Shown: positions 25,201 through 33,954 of the stretch, in pieces
How the letters are laid out: each line of letters begins with the position of its first letter
Position numbering within the stretch: position 1 is the stretch's first letter
From: Hafnia alvei
Lineage (GTDB): Bacteria; Pseudomonadota; Gammaproteobacteria; Enterobacterales; Enterobacteriaceae
Assembly: GCF_964063325.1 (NCBI RefSeq)
Contig: NZ_OZ061315.1
Span: 4,588,001 to 4,652,000, forward strand
Length of the DNA stretch: 64,000 nucleotides
Direction of reading: 5' to 3'
Notes under the pieces: model-generated
What the model saw: the letters and a program-made list of their open reading frames with translations, nothing else
What the model was told of the DNA's origin: nothing
Database searches by the model: none
Translations under genes and position numbers: made by a program

Positions 25201-26370
25201 TTACTTTCCTTCCAGCTCGCTTAAGATTTTATACGCCACCGTCACACGCTGATCGATAGAGTAATTCTTGTTCGCCAACATCACGATACCCATCTTTTTA
25301 GCCGGAACAAACGCGATATAGGCACCAAAACCATTGGTGGAACCGGTCTTGTTAATCCATACCTTTTCCTGTGGTGGCAACGGTGGAACAATCGGCGTAG
25401 CAACGCTTTTTGTCATCGCCATATCGTTGCCGGTGAGCAGATCCGGCAGAGAAACCGGATATGGCAGCTGTTCCCACATCAGATCCTGCGTAATTTTGCC
25501 TGACTTGAAGTAGCCGGTGTGCGTGTCGGTTAGCGCTTTTTGCAGCGTCGAATTTCCATCAAGTTTTAGCTGCCCCATATTGGCTTGCACATAGCGAATC
25601 AGGTCACTCGCGTTGGTTTTTATGCCATACGCTTCATTACCCAACACTTCCATGTTGACGTGGATCGGCTCATTCTTTTTGTTGTAGCCCCAAGCATAAT
25701 TTTCCGCTTGGTCTGCGGGAACATTAAGGTAGGTATGCGTCATGCCCAACTTAGGAAGTAGCGTCTTCTCAATCGCGTCTTCGTAGGTCATTCCCATACT
25801 TTGCGCGGCAATCATGCCCAACAAACCGGTACCTATATTGGAATAAACACGGTGAGTTCCCGCAGGATCGGCAGGTTTCCACGCTTTCAGATAAGCCATC
25901 AACTGATCGGTATTTTTCACATCTTCAGGCATGAAAATCCCTAAACCCGTGGTATGCGTTCCCGCATTCAGCACGCTGATGTGATCGAAGCTGCTGCCGC
26001 GCAGCTCTGGCACATAGTGGCTAATACGTTGATCCAGCGATAACTTACCACTGACCTGCGCGTAAGACGCCAGCGTCGCTGCAAAGGTTTTGCTTAACGA
26101 TCCCACTTCAAATAGCGTGTTGTCCGTTACGGGCTGCTGTGGCTGTTTAGAGGCTAATCCATAGTTATAAATATAATTTTTGCCGTTCAGCGTAACTGCC
26201 ACCGACATGCCCGGAATATTATTCTTCTGCATCAACGGCTGGATCAGACTATCAACGGTATCTTTAATCTTGCTCTGATCCATTTCTGATGCCATGGCGC
26301 CCTGAGCCGTTACCGCCAGACAGGTAATCACGGATAACAGCTTCAATGTGTTCTGCATTTTTTTACGCAT
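25201..26370 (-). CDS. ampC: Class C beta-lactamase, ACC-like AmpC
   Basis: The 389-aa periplasmic serine beta-lactamase closely resembles the ACC-1 family known from Hafnia. Motifs are VGSLSKTF (catalytic Ser91 and Lys94 in precursor numbering), YSN at 176-178, and NKTGSTNG near the C-terminus. The signal peptide ends about AQGAMA. I start at the ATG at 26370 because AAAAGG lies upstream; published ACC proteins begin at the internal Met (MQNTLKL, 26358). Long conserved blocks such as GNDMAMTKSVATPIVPPLPP and AFVPAKKMGIVMLANKNYSI match. It is divergent from ampR, which implies inducible expression. Confidence 0.95.
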   Translation of the reverse strand: MRKKMQNTLKLLSVITCLAVTAQGAMASEMDQSKIKDTVDSLIQPLMQKNNIPGMSVAVTLNGKNYIYNYGLASKQPQQPVTDNTLFEVGSLSKTFAATLASYAQVSGKLSLDQRISHYVPELRGSSFDHISVLNAGTHTTGLGIFMPEDVKNTDQLMAYLKAWKPADPAGTHRVYSNIGTGLLGMIAAQSMGMTYEDAIEKTLLPKLGMTHTYLNVPADQAENYAWGYNKKNEPIHVNMEVLGNEAYGIKTNASDLIRYVQANMGQLKLDGNSTLQKALTDTHTGYFKSGKITQDLMWEQLPYPVSLPDLLTGNDMAMTKSVATPIVPPLPPQEKVWINKTGSTNGFGAYIAFVPAKKMGIVMLANKNYSIDQRVTVAYKILSELEGK

Positions 26371-26597
26371 AATTAAGTGACCTTTTCATCGGATATGTTT
26401 TGAATCTTGCACGCCTATCAGCATGCAAAAGAAAAAGTTTAGCGAAATAATCATTCACACGATGAGCCAATGGCACCACTACGCCAAACTCATCGTGGCG
26501 GCAGGAATATCCGCTATCACCCGTAGATTGACAAGCGAGATTAAATTCCCTTAGGGTAAAGAAAAACTTATAGCTAGCTTCTTTAAGGGCCATTACC
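26371..26597. promoter_or_regulatory. ampC-ampR divergent regulatory region
   Basis: This 227-bp spacer should contain the AmpR operator and both promoters. The stretch just before ampR (TTAGGGTAAAGAAAAACTTATAGC, 26551-26574) is A-rich and is the likeliest LysR-type site, but I cannot define the T-N11-A core uniquely. Confidence 0.6.
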
Positions 26598-27464
26598 ATG
26601 CGTTCCTATCTCCCGCTTAACGCGCTGCGCGCCTTTGAAGCCTCTGCTCGTCACCTAAGTTTTACTCGTGCCGGACTGGAGCTCAGCGTGACGCAGGCAG
26701 CCGTTAGCCAGCAAGTACGAGCCCTTGAGGCGCGGTTAGGAACGCAGCTATTCAAGCGCCTACCGCGAGGATTAGAACTCACCGATGAAGCTCATGTTCT
26801 GATGCCGGTGCTCAGCGAAGCATTTAGCCAGATTGAAGCGGTTCTCAAGCAGTTTGAAGGCGGCCATTTCCATGAAGTTCTGACCGTCGCCGTGGTCGGC
26901 ACTTTTGCCGTGGGCTGGCTAATGCCTCGTTTGCAAAGCTTTAACGCTGACCATCCCTTTGTTGAGCTTAGACTGCTCACTAATAACAATCTGGTTAATT
27001 TAGCCGGGGAAGGCTTAGATTTTGCCATACGTTTTGGTAATGGCATGTGGCCAGCCACCCATAACGTTGCACTGTTTGATGCCCCCCTAAGCGTACTATG
27101 TACCCCAAGCGTGGCTCAGCGATTAGAGCAGCCTCAAGATTTAGCCAAAGAAACGCTTATGCGTTCTTATCGAGCAGAAGAGTGGAACAACTGGTTTAGC
27201 GCGGCGGGTATTGAGCCAATCAGAGTTAACGGACCTATTTTCGATTCGTCACGCCTGATGGTTGAAGCTGCCATCCAGAATGGGGGCGTTGCGCTAGCCC
27301 CGGCCAAAATGTTCGAGCACGAACTGCAAAATGGCATTCTAGTGAGGCCCTTTGATATCAACGTTGAAGTCGGTAGTTACTGGCTAACATGGCTGAAATC
27401 CAAACCCCTATCCCCCGCCATGCAGCTGTTCCAGCAATGGCTTGTGGCGCAAGCAAACGAGTAG
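26598..27464 (+). CDS. ampR: LysR-type beta-lactamase regulator AmpR
   Basis: The 288-aa regulator has the AmpR-type N-terminus SYLPLNALRAFEASARHLSFTRA and a winged helix-turn-helix with VTQAAVSQQVRALEARLG. The effector domain reads VGTFAVGWLMPRLQSFN and EGLDFAIRFGNGMWP. AmpR activates ampC when it binds anhydro-muropeptides and represses it when bound to UDP-MurNAc-pentapeptide. Its divergent position to ampC is canonical. Confidence 0.96.
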   Translation: MRSYLPLNALRAFEASARHLSFTRAGLELSVTQAAVSQQVRALEARLGTQLFKRLPRGLELTDEAHVLMPVLSEAFSQIEAVLKQFEGGHFHEVLTVAVVGTFAVGWLMPRLQSFNADHPFVELRLLTNNNLVNLAGEGLDFAIRFGNGMWPATHNVALFDAPLSVLCTPSVAQRLEQPQDLAKETLMRSYRAEEWNNWFSAAGIEPIRVNGPIFDSSRLMVEAAIQNGGVALAPAKMFEHELQNGILVRPFDINVEVGSYWLTWLKSKPLSPAMQLFQQWLVAQANE

Positions 27465-27613
27465 CGTTATTCAACGATAGCCGAGCCTATCACAACCATA
27501 GACGCAACCTTTGCGGCAATAGCGTGAGTAGCGTTACACTCTAAGGCAATTTTCTCACTGGCTATCATCAGCACGATGCTGAATGCCGGGTACACAACTC
27601 ATGGAACTCCCTG

Positions 27614-28966
27614 ATGACTAAACATTATGACTATCTCGCAATTGGCGGTGGCAGCGGCGGTATTGCTTCCATCAACCGTGCGGCCATGTATGGCCAAAAA
27701 TGTGCGCTGGTTGAAGCCAAGTATCTGGGCGGCACCTGCGTAAACGTGGGTTGTGTGCCGAAAAAAGTGATGTGGCACGCCGCGCAGATCGCAGAAGCGA
27801 TCCATTTGTATGGCCCTGACTATGGTTTTGATACCACGGTGAATAAGTTCGATTGGGGCAAACTGATCGAAAGCCGCACCGCCTATATCGACCGTATCCA
27901 TCAGTCCTATGAACGTGGACTGGGCAACAATAAAGTTGACGTGATCCACGGCTTTGCCAAATTTATTGATGCGCACACCGTTGAAGTGAACGGCGAAACC
28001 ATCACCGCCGATCATATTCTGATCGCAACCGGTGGCCGACCTTCTCGCCCGAATATTCCAGGGGCAGAATACGGTATTAATTCCGATGGCTTCTTTGAGT
28101 TAGACGCGTTGCCAAAACGCGTGGCAGTCGTTGGCGCGGGCTATATCGCCGTTGAAATTGCCGGTGTGCTGAATGGCTTGGGCTCTGAAACCCATCTGTT
28201 CGTACGTAAACACGCGCCTCTGCGTACCTTTGACCCAATGATTGTTGAAGCGCTGGTTGAAGTGATGAACGCAGAAGGCCCACAACTGCACACCCAGTCA
28301 GTTCCAAAATCCGTGGTTAAAAATAGCGATGGTAGCCTGACGCTGACGCTAGAAAATGGCAAAACGTTTGAAGTTGACTGCCTGATTTGGGCCATTGGCC
28401 GTGAACCTGCCAACGACAATATCAACCTGAGCGCCGCTGGTGTTAAAACCAACGATAAAGGCTACATCACCGTTGATAAATATCAGAATACCAACGTAAA
28501 AGGCATTTATGCCGTTGGGGATAACACCGGTGCCGTTGAGTTAACACCGGTTGCCGTTGCTGCAGGCCGCCGTTTATCTGAGCGTTTGTTTAACAACAAG
28601 CCGGATGAGCATCTCGACTACAGCAATATCCCAACCGTGGTATTCAGCCATCCGCCAATTGGTACCGTTGGTTTGACTGAAGACCAGGCGAAAGAACAGC
28701 ACGGCGAAGACAACGTGAAGGTGTACAAGTCCTCCTTTACCGCCATGTATACCGCTGTGACTCAGCACCGCCAGCCGTGCCGCATGAAGCTGGTATGTGT
28801 GGGTAAAGATGAGAAGATCGTTGGCATCCACGGTATTGGCTACGGCATGGATGAGATGCTACAGGGCTTTGCCGTTGCGCTAAAAATGGGCGCAACCAAG
28901 AAAGACTTCGACAACACCGTGGCAATCCATCCAACAGGCTCGGAAGAGTTTGTCACCATGCGTTAA
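27614..28966 (+). CDS. gor: Glutathione reductase
   Basis: The 450-aa flavoenzyme reduces glutathione disulfide with NADPH. It has the FAD motif AIGGGSGGIASINRAA, the redox-active disulfide GGTCVNVGCVPKK (Cys about 42 and 47), the NADPH fold VVGAGYIAVEIAGVL, and the C-terminal catalytic HPTGSEEFVTMR. The length equals E. coli Gor. It follows ampR; in E. coli it follows rlmJ. A terminator follows the stop. Confidence 0.97.
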   Translation: MTKHYDYLAIGGGSGGIASINRAAMYGQKCALVEAKYLGGTCVNVGCVPKKVMWHAAQIAEAIHLYGPDYGFDTTVNKFDWGKLIESRTAYIDRIHQSYERGLGNNKVDVIHGFAKFIDAHTVEVNGETITADHILIATGGRPSRPNIPGAEYGINSDGFFELDALPKRVAVVGAGYIAVEIAGVLNGLGSETHLFVRKHAPLRTFDPMIVEALVEVMNAEGPQLHTQSVPKSVVKNSDGSLTLTLENGKTFEVDCLIWAIGREPANDNINLSAAGVKTNDKGYITVDKYQNTNVKGIYAVGDNTGAVELTPVAVAAGRRLSERLFNNKPDEHLDYSNIPTVVFSHPPIGTVGLTEDQAKEQHGEDNVKVYKSSFTAMYTAVTQHRQPCRMKLVCVGKDEKIVGIHGIGYGMDEMLQGFAVALKMGATKKDFDNTVAIHPTGSEEFVTMR

Positions 28967-28986
28967 TAATTGTGGCGCACTAAAAC

Positions 28987-29018
28987 AAAAGGCCGAAGAT
29001 CTCTCTTCGGCCTTTTTT
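28987..29018. terminator. gor terminator
   Basis: AAAAGGCCGAAGA (28987-28999) pairs with TCTTCGGCCTTTT (29004-29016). A and T runs on both sides make it bidirectional with the convergent regulator gene. Confidence 0.92.
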
Positions 29019-29050
29019 ATCTTTATCTCGCGTTTGGTTTTATTTCACGA

Positions 29051-29680
29051 TCACGAAATGTCGTGAATAAAGCTCAAAAAGTCGCTTTTACGCAGCAAAG
29101 ATAGGCGTTCACGGAACTGACGCAGCTTGCTATAAATCGACTTGTCCGCAGTATGCAGCTTGGCGGCGATACACTTCACACGCATGCCGCTCATCATGTC
29201 ATCTAAAATTGTGAACGTCTCTTCGGTAACGCGGCCCGGGCCATTGGATGTCTGGAACGTATGTTGAACTTCTTGCGTCACAAAACGGCCACCACGCAGG
29301 ACCTCTTGCACCGCTGACTCTACCGACTCAAGGGACGCTTTCTTGTTAATAAAACTTGCGTTATCAATGAGACGAACAAAATTCAGCGTATGCTCTGCCT
29401 GATTAGATGTCCAAAATACGGTGCGATAAGCATCGTAAGAACGTAAACCGGCCAGCGTACGAACAACCTGAAAAATAGATTGATTTAAGCTATCTAAATC
29501 AACCATAACAATTTTGGCTCTATCTGAATCAATCACAGCCCCTTGACCTAGAGGTGCAATTTTCTTCAATAGGCTTCTCACTCCCGCAGCAAACATAGGA
29601 TCGTCAGATAAAATAGCGATCACCGCGTTATCAATATTAATAACTTCAAGCTCAGATGATGATGTGGATAATGAATTCAC
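29051..29680 (-). CDS. LuxR-type response-regulator-like protein, degenerate receiver
   Basis: The 209-aa protein has a receiver-like N-terminus (AVIAILSDDPMFAAGVRSLL; IVMVDLDSLN with the Asp; FWTSNQAEH) and a C-terminal helix-turn-helix (VTEETFTILDDMMSGMRV, then IAAKLHTADKSIYSKLRQFRERL). The HTH deviates from the LuxR consensus. It resembles BglJ/RcsA-class auxiliary regulators that pair with RcsB. Its location between gor and yhjD is comparable to that of yhjB in E. coli, but identity with YhjB is low. The target is unknown. Confidence 0.7.
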   Translation of the reverse strand: MNSLSTSSSELEVINIDNAVIAILSDDPMFAAGVRSLLKKIAPLGQGAVIDSDRAKIVMVDLDSLNQSIFQVVRTLAGLRSYDAYRTVFWTSNQAEHTLNFVRLIDNASFINKKASLESVESAVQEVLRGGRFVTQEVQHTFQTSNGPGRVTEETFTILDDMMSGMRVKCIAAKLHTADKSIYSKLRQFRERLSLLRKSDFLSFIHDIS

Positions 29681-30428
29681 TTTTTATTACCTTAAATATC
29701 ATCGGCAACACCACTGCGGGGTCTCTTGCCTAGTAGTACATCCTTGTGATAACTCCAATCCGACGCAATTCAGTTGCAATATAAAATCAAGCAGTCATGA
29801 GATAAGAGCACTATAGGATGATTTTCAATATCATCCACAAACACCAAATGAGTGCTTTTCATTTCGCTACGTTTATTCAATCCAACGCAGGCAGATAGAA
29901 AGTAAAGTGCATCGTAATTATGGAGGACTAATAACCAAGACATCCTAAATGCAGAATAACAGCAAGCTGAATATGATTCGGTATATCTTGGGTACAAGTT
30001 AGGCAGAAAGAAGACTCTTAACAATAACCGGGGGCGGAAATGCCTTTTGCACAAAACGAAATGTAGTCTTTTTGTGTCGCTCATGTAGGCAAACAAAAGC
30101 CAAGCCAAGTTCACCAAGAACAAAAAAATCATTAAATTTCATTTTGTTATGTGAAGCATTTAACATATGCTCATTTTTTAATAGTTTTAGTACTAGTCAC
30201 AACATAACTTCAGTTATGTTATCTAGATCACAAAAAAAGCACTAAATGTTCAGAGTAAAACATTCATAGGTATGCGATATCTTGCTTGCTAAACGCTAAT
30301 AATTCTTCATTGAAGATATAAAAAGAGATAACACTTTAGTTATTCCTTTTTATCGGCTAACGAATAAATGTAATTTTGATATAAAAAAGAATATATAAAA
30401 ATTAACTATCAGCTAATTCTTATTGTAT
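29681..30428. other. 748-bp A+T-rich intergenic region
   Basis: It lies between two leftward regulator genes. It holds a perfect 9-bp inverted repeat and a CRP-like site (30201-30232). An ORF on the minus strand (29770-30132) has unusual cysteine-rich composition and no recognisable domain, so I do not call it. The rest shows no supported gene. Confidence 0.45.
30201..30232. promoter_or_regulatory. Inverted repeat next to a CRP-like site
   Basis: AACATAACT (30201-30209) and AGTTATGTT (30212-30220) form a perfect inverted repeat. It overlaps TGTTATCTAGATCACA (30217-30232), which matches the CRP consensus TGTGA-N6-TCACA at 9 of 10 positions. Confidence 0.5.
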
Positions 30429-31325
30429 TTACTCGAGTAAGGTCCCAGCCTTAATTTTATTAATCAGGTTAACTATATTCACATCTGTTGCTCGGCTCTT
30501 ATGATAATGAGCATAAATGGTTCCCATCGGCTTAGCATGTGGGAATTCGAGGACCTGTACATCAACCAGCTTTTCAAACTCACGAGCAAAAGGTTGGCCA
30601 CAAATCAGAATATAGTCTGTGGTAGCTGTCATCATCATCAAATTGAGTACCGAGGTGCTCGAGTAAATGGGCGCTTTGTTATGCGGATTAAGCACAATAT
30701 TATCTTCAAACAAAGATGGCCACATCGTTGGGCTTAAATATTCTTCCCGTTCAAGCTCCTGTAAGCTAAACCCGGCTTTAATTCGCGGGTGATCTTTACG
30801 ACACATTACCACCGGTACCAGATCGAAAAGCGGCACATTGGTTATCATCCAATCTGCATATTTCTGCGGCGTAAAACTAATATCGATTTTACGAGTACGT
30901 AGTCGCGTGATGTCTTTGGTCAAATCACCATCATGGGTTTCATTGGTCAATGCGACGTCGTCAAAAGGATACCCTTGATGCTGCAATATGCTCGTCAGGT
31001 AATATTCAAGCATTGGGGACAAACTCAGCTTTAAACGCGTCTGACGGTTATCACCATTACGCAGAGTGGTCGAAACACTCACCGCGCTCTGAATACTATT
31101 CAAAGCCAGCGCTAAATTGGGCGTAATGTTATATGCCAGAGCGGTGGGTTCTAATCCTTTTTTCGTACGAATAAAGAGCGGGTCGTTAAAACTGTCGCGC
31201 ATTTTCTTGAGAGCACGACTAACCGACGCCGTTGAACTATTCAGTAGCTCTGCCGCTAAGGTGACACTACGTGTATCCATCACCGTGAGAAAAATTCGGA
31301 TAACGCTAACATCAATATCGAGCAT
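30429..31325 (-). CDS. LysR-type regulator of the LeuO/NodD-like clade
   Basis: The 298-aa protein begins MLDIDVSVIRIFLTVMDTRS, with the winged helix LAAELLNSSTASVSRALKKM and FNDPLFIRTKKGLEPTALA. The last segment is the FND-LF-R motif of LeuO/NodD-like LysR proteins. The effector domain is divergent. The start at 31325 follows CAAGGTAAAGGC. The neighbourhood gives no target: its upstream region carries an intergenic repeat and it diverges from yhjD. Confidence 0.82.
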   Translation of the reverse strand: MLDIDVSVIRIFLTVMDTRSVTLAAELLNSSTASVSRALKKMRDSFNDPLFIRTKKGLEPTALAYNITPNLALALNSIQSAVSVSTTLRNGDNRQTRLKLSLSPMLEYYLTSILQHQGYPFDDVALTNETHDGDLTKDITRLRTRKIDISFTPQKYADWMITNVPLFDLVPVVMCRKDHPRIKAGFSLQELEREEYLSPTMWPSLFEDNIVLNPHNKAPIYSSTSVLNLMMMTATTDYILICGQPFAREFEKLVDVQVLEFPHAKPMGTIYAHYHKSRATDVNIVNLINKIKAGTLLE

Positions 31326-31863
31326 GCCTTTACCTTGAATCGTTAGCTGAGGACGAATATAGGTCAAAACCTATTCGCCTATACCCTAAATAATTTGAGT
31401 GGCAAGCAGGTAAATGCTTGTAGGCTTACCCAAGTCTGTGAATTGGTTGATTATGCACAGCCAACGCTCATCTTACAAAAAGTTGAAAAGTGCTAATTGA
31501 ACGGTCTAATTATGCCATAACATACTGAATTAAACTCATTAAATTAAAAACCTGCCTCACAGATTCTTTGTTTAATTTTTAGCTTAACCACGATATTACT
31601 CTCTATTTTTTCGTCATATTATTCAATCTATGTCGTAATTTACTCAGTTCGAGTTAAATTAGCAGAATATTCTTAATACTCACGCCTAAATGATGATAAC
31701 AATGCCTCAGAGAGCAATCAGAAAATATTTATTAAACTAGATTTTCTCTTCGCCTATTTTGCCTTACAGCTCGACTCTGCTAGGATCTAGATTATTCGCC
31801 CACCATGACGTGAGAAATTAAGCGCCTGAAATTGCATATGTTCCTAAATGCAGACAGGTGAAA
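31326..31863. other. LysR/yhjD divergent region with repeat
   Basis: A 538-bp spacer. The first 170 bp is mostly an ERIC-like repeat (31380-31490); the remainder is A+T-rich and should hold the yhjD promoter. I see no further gene. Confidence 0.45.
31380..31490. repeat. ERIC-related/MITE-like intergenic repeat, long copy (copy C)
   Basis: The left arm TATACCCTAAATAATTTGAG is followed by a core with TAGGCTTACC and GCACAGCCAACGCTCATC, then a degraded right arm (AAAAAGTTGAAAAGTG). The core resembles the central part of ERIC elements. It lies about 55 bp upstream of the LysR gene start. Confidence 0.65.
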
Positions 31864-32847
31864 ATGCTTATGCCAAAAGAATTAGACCACAAAAGCAGTA
31901 AAGCAACCGTCACCACCCATGTGGCGAAAACGCTGGATAAAGCCAATGGCGTAATGGCCTGGTTCAAAGCCATTCCCAGCGTGGCCCATGTTATCCGTGC
32001 AGTTGATCGCTTTAATGACCGACTGGGCAGCCAGTTCGGTGCCGCGATTACCTACTTTTCATTTTTGTCTCTTATCCCCATTTTAATGGTGTCGTTTGCA
32101 GCCGTCGGCTTTGTGCTTGCCTCAAATCCCGATTTGCTCACGGAATTGATCAACAAAATAGTCAGCAGTATTAGCGATCCCAATTTAGCGACAACCCTGA
32201 AAAATACCGTGAATACCGCCATCCAGCAGCGTACCACCGTGGGGCTAACCGGTTTGGCTATTGCGCTCTATTCAGGCATTAGTTGGATGGGGAATTTACG
32301 TGAAGCGATTCGCGCGCAGTCTCGAGAGGTTTGGGAGCGCAATCCACAGGATCAGGAAAAATTCTACTTCCGCTACCTGCGCGATTTTATCTCGCTAACC
32401 GGGTTGGTGATTGCGCTAATCGTCTCGCTTTCTTTCACGTCTATCGCAGGCGCCGCGCAGGCATCTATTGTTCGCGCATTAGGTTTAGACGGCATCGAAT
32501 GGCTACGGCCAGTGATGACAGCGATTGCGCTGTCCATTTCGATCATGGCTAACTATTTGTTGTTTCTTTGGATTTTCTTGGTATTGCCGCGTCATAAACC
32601 AAAGAAAAAAGCCTTACTCCGTGGAACCTTAATTGCGGCTATTGGCTTTGAAGTAATTAAATTCGTGATGACGTGGACGCTGCCTAGCCTTGCACGCTCG
32701 CCTTCCGGCGCGGCGTTTGGTTCGGTCATTGGTCTGATGGCTTTCTTCTACTTCTTTGCCCGCTTAACGCTCTTTTGCGCCGCATGGATTGCCACCGCCA
32801 ACTATGACGGCGATACCACCGTAGAACGCAAAAAAACGCAGCCATAA
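31864..32847 (+). CDS. yhjD: Inner-membrane protein YhjD (YihY/BrkB family)
   Basis: The 327-aa polytopic protein matches E. coli YhjD: RFNDRLGSQFGAAITYFSFLSLIPILMVSF, YSGISWMGNLREAIRAQSREVW and SPSGAAFGSVIGLMAFFYFFARLTLFCAAWIA (long motifs described here only in parts). It has about six membrane helices. In E. coli a YhjD point mutation allows growth without Kdo-lipid A glycosylation, hence a proposed role in lipid export. I start at the ATG at 31864 (AGGTGAAA upstream); a GTG at 31858 is possible. Confidence 0.92.
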   Translation: MLMPKELDHKSSKATVTTHVAKTLDKANGVMAWFKAIPSVAHVIRAVDRFNDRLGSQFGAAITYFSFLSLIPILMVSFAAVGFVLASNPDLLTELINKIVSSISDPNLATTLKNTVNTAIQQRTTVGLTGLAIALYSGISWMGNLREAIRAQSREVWERNPQDQEKFYFRYLRDFISLTGLVIALIVSLSFTSIAGAAQASIVRALGLDGIEWLRPVMTAIALSISIMANYLLFLWIFLVLPRHKPKKKALLRGTLIAAIGFEVIKFVMTWTLPSLARSPSGAAFGSVIGLMAFFYFFARLTLFCAAWIATANYDGDTTVERKKTQP

Positions 32848-32855
32848 ATGATCCC

Positions 32856-32893
32856 ACTCCAAGCTTCCACCTACGAAGTGGCAAGCTTGGAGT
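32856..32893. terminator. Long hairpin between yhjD and a LysR gene
   Basis: ACTCCAAGCTT (32856-32866) pairs with AAGCTTGGAGT (32883-32893), with an inner CCAC/GTGG stem. There is no T run, so it may be a weak terminator or an mRNA-stabilising hairpin between convergent genes. Confidence 0.65.
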
Positions 32894-32910
32894 CGATATT
32901 TATCTCTCAG

Positions 32911-33804
32911 TCACTGGTGCAGCGGATATCTCTGCGCCAAAAAATCAAGAAAACAGCGAATACGTGCCGAAAGCTGACTATTTCGATAATACACCGCATG
33001 AATTGACTGATATGTCTCCAAGGTGTGCTCGGCAAGAACCTGTACCAAACGCCCTTCAGCAATATCCTGATGCGTCATAAAATCGGAAAGACATACAATC
33101 CCCCGCCCGCCGATCGCCAAATGACGCAGCGTTTCACCGCTAGACGCAGCAATATTAGGCGTAACGGAAAACGTCGCGCACTGGCTCTGCTTAAGCGGCC
33201 ACTGGTTAAGTGACTGTGGCTGAGTAAAACCTAACAGCCGATGTTCGCTCAATTCATCTACCCGCTCTGGCGTACCATATTTTTGCAGGTACTCCGGCGC
33301 AGCCAGCACCTTCAGCCCCGAACGCCCAATAGGACGCGCGTGCAGACTGGAGTCTTGCAGAGTCCCGATACGAATTGCCACATCGGTGCGCTGCTCCAAC
33401 AAATCGATAATTTGGTCGCTGGTATTGAGCTCCAGTTCAATCTCTGGAAACTGTGCGGTGAACTCTTCAATCAGAGGAACCACCACATGCAGCATAAACG
33501 GCGATGCGGCGTTAATGCGCAGACGACCTGCCGGACGATGCCGCTGTAAGGCCAACTGCTCCTCAGCCTCTTCAATCGCTTCTAGGATCGCGCGAGCGCG
33601 ATCGAGGAAAATGCGCCCCTCTTCGGTTAAATCAATGCGCCGCGTGGTGCGGTTAAGCAGCGTGGTTTCCAGCTTTTGTTCCAAACGCCCCAGCGCGCGG
33701 CTAATACCGCTGGGCGTTTGACCTAACTGCTCTGCGGCGCCGGTCAGGCTTCCCGCATCGACAACGGCGACAAAAGCCACCAGCTCTTCGGTTGTTGTTT
33801 TCAT
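32911..33804 (-). CDS. LysR-type transcriptional regulator (YafC-like)
   Basis: The 297-aa protein has a LysR winged helix (LVAFVAVVDAGSLTGAAEQL, GQTPSGISRALGRLEQKL, LLNRTTRRIDLTEEG). Its effector domain includes GRLRINAASPFMLHVVVPLI and FTQPQSLNQWP, resembling E. coli YafC. It is divergent from an MFS efflux gene, the classic arrangement for a local regulator, so control of that pump is likely but inferred. Confidence 0.87.
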   Translation of the reverse strand: MKTTTEELVAFVAVVDAGSLTGAAEQLGQTPSGISRALGRLEQKLETTLLNRTTRRIDLTEEGRIFLDRARAILEAIEEAEEQLALQRHRPAGRLRINAASPFMLHVVVPLIEEFTAQFPEIELELNTSDQIIDLLEQRTDVAIRIGTLQDSSLHARPIGRSGLKVLAAPEYLQKYGTPERVDELSEHRLLGFTQPQSLNQWPLKQSQCATFSVTPNIAASSGETLRHLAIGGRGIVCLSDFMTHQDIAEGRLVQVLAEHTLETYQSIHAVYYRNSQLSARIRCFLDFLAQRYPLHQ

Positions 33805-33954
33805 TGTTGCTCACTAATCAATTATCTTGTGAGTATAGACCTATTTTTCTGCAAAAATAATCCGTGCAAACTCAGCGCCATCAATTATTCATACCCAAGA
33901 GATTTCAAACCCCGCTGTCTGTGGCTTGAAAGATGAAGATAGGAGTTTGCAGTT
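33805..33954. promoter_or_regulatory. Divergent LysR/MFS promoter region
   Basis: A 150-bp region with both promoters. An imperfect dyad TTTCAAACC ... GGCTTGAAA (33901-33930) is a candidate LysR operator. GGAG precedes the MFS start. Confidence 0.45.

Noticed and set aside
29770..30132. 120-codon minus-strand ORF in the gap after the LuxR-type gene
   Set aside because: Cys/Leu/Tyr-rich with no domain, no clear ribosome binding site; more like non-coding A+T-rich DNA. A decayed gene cannot be excluded.
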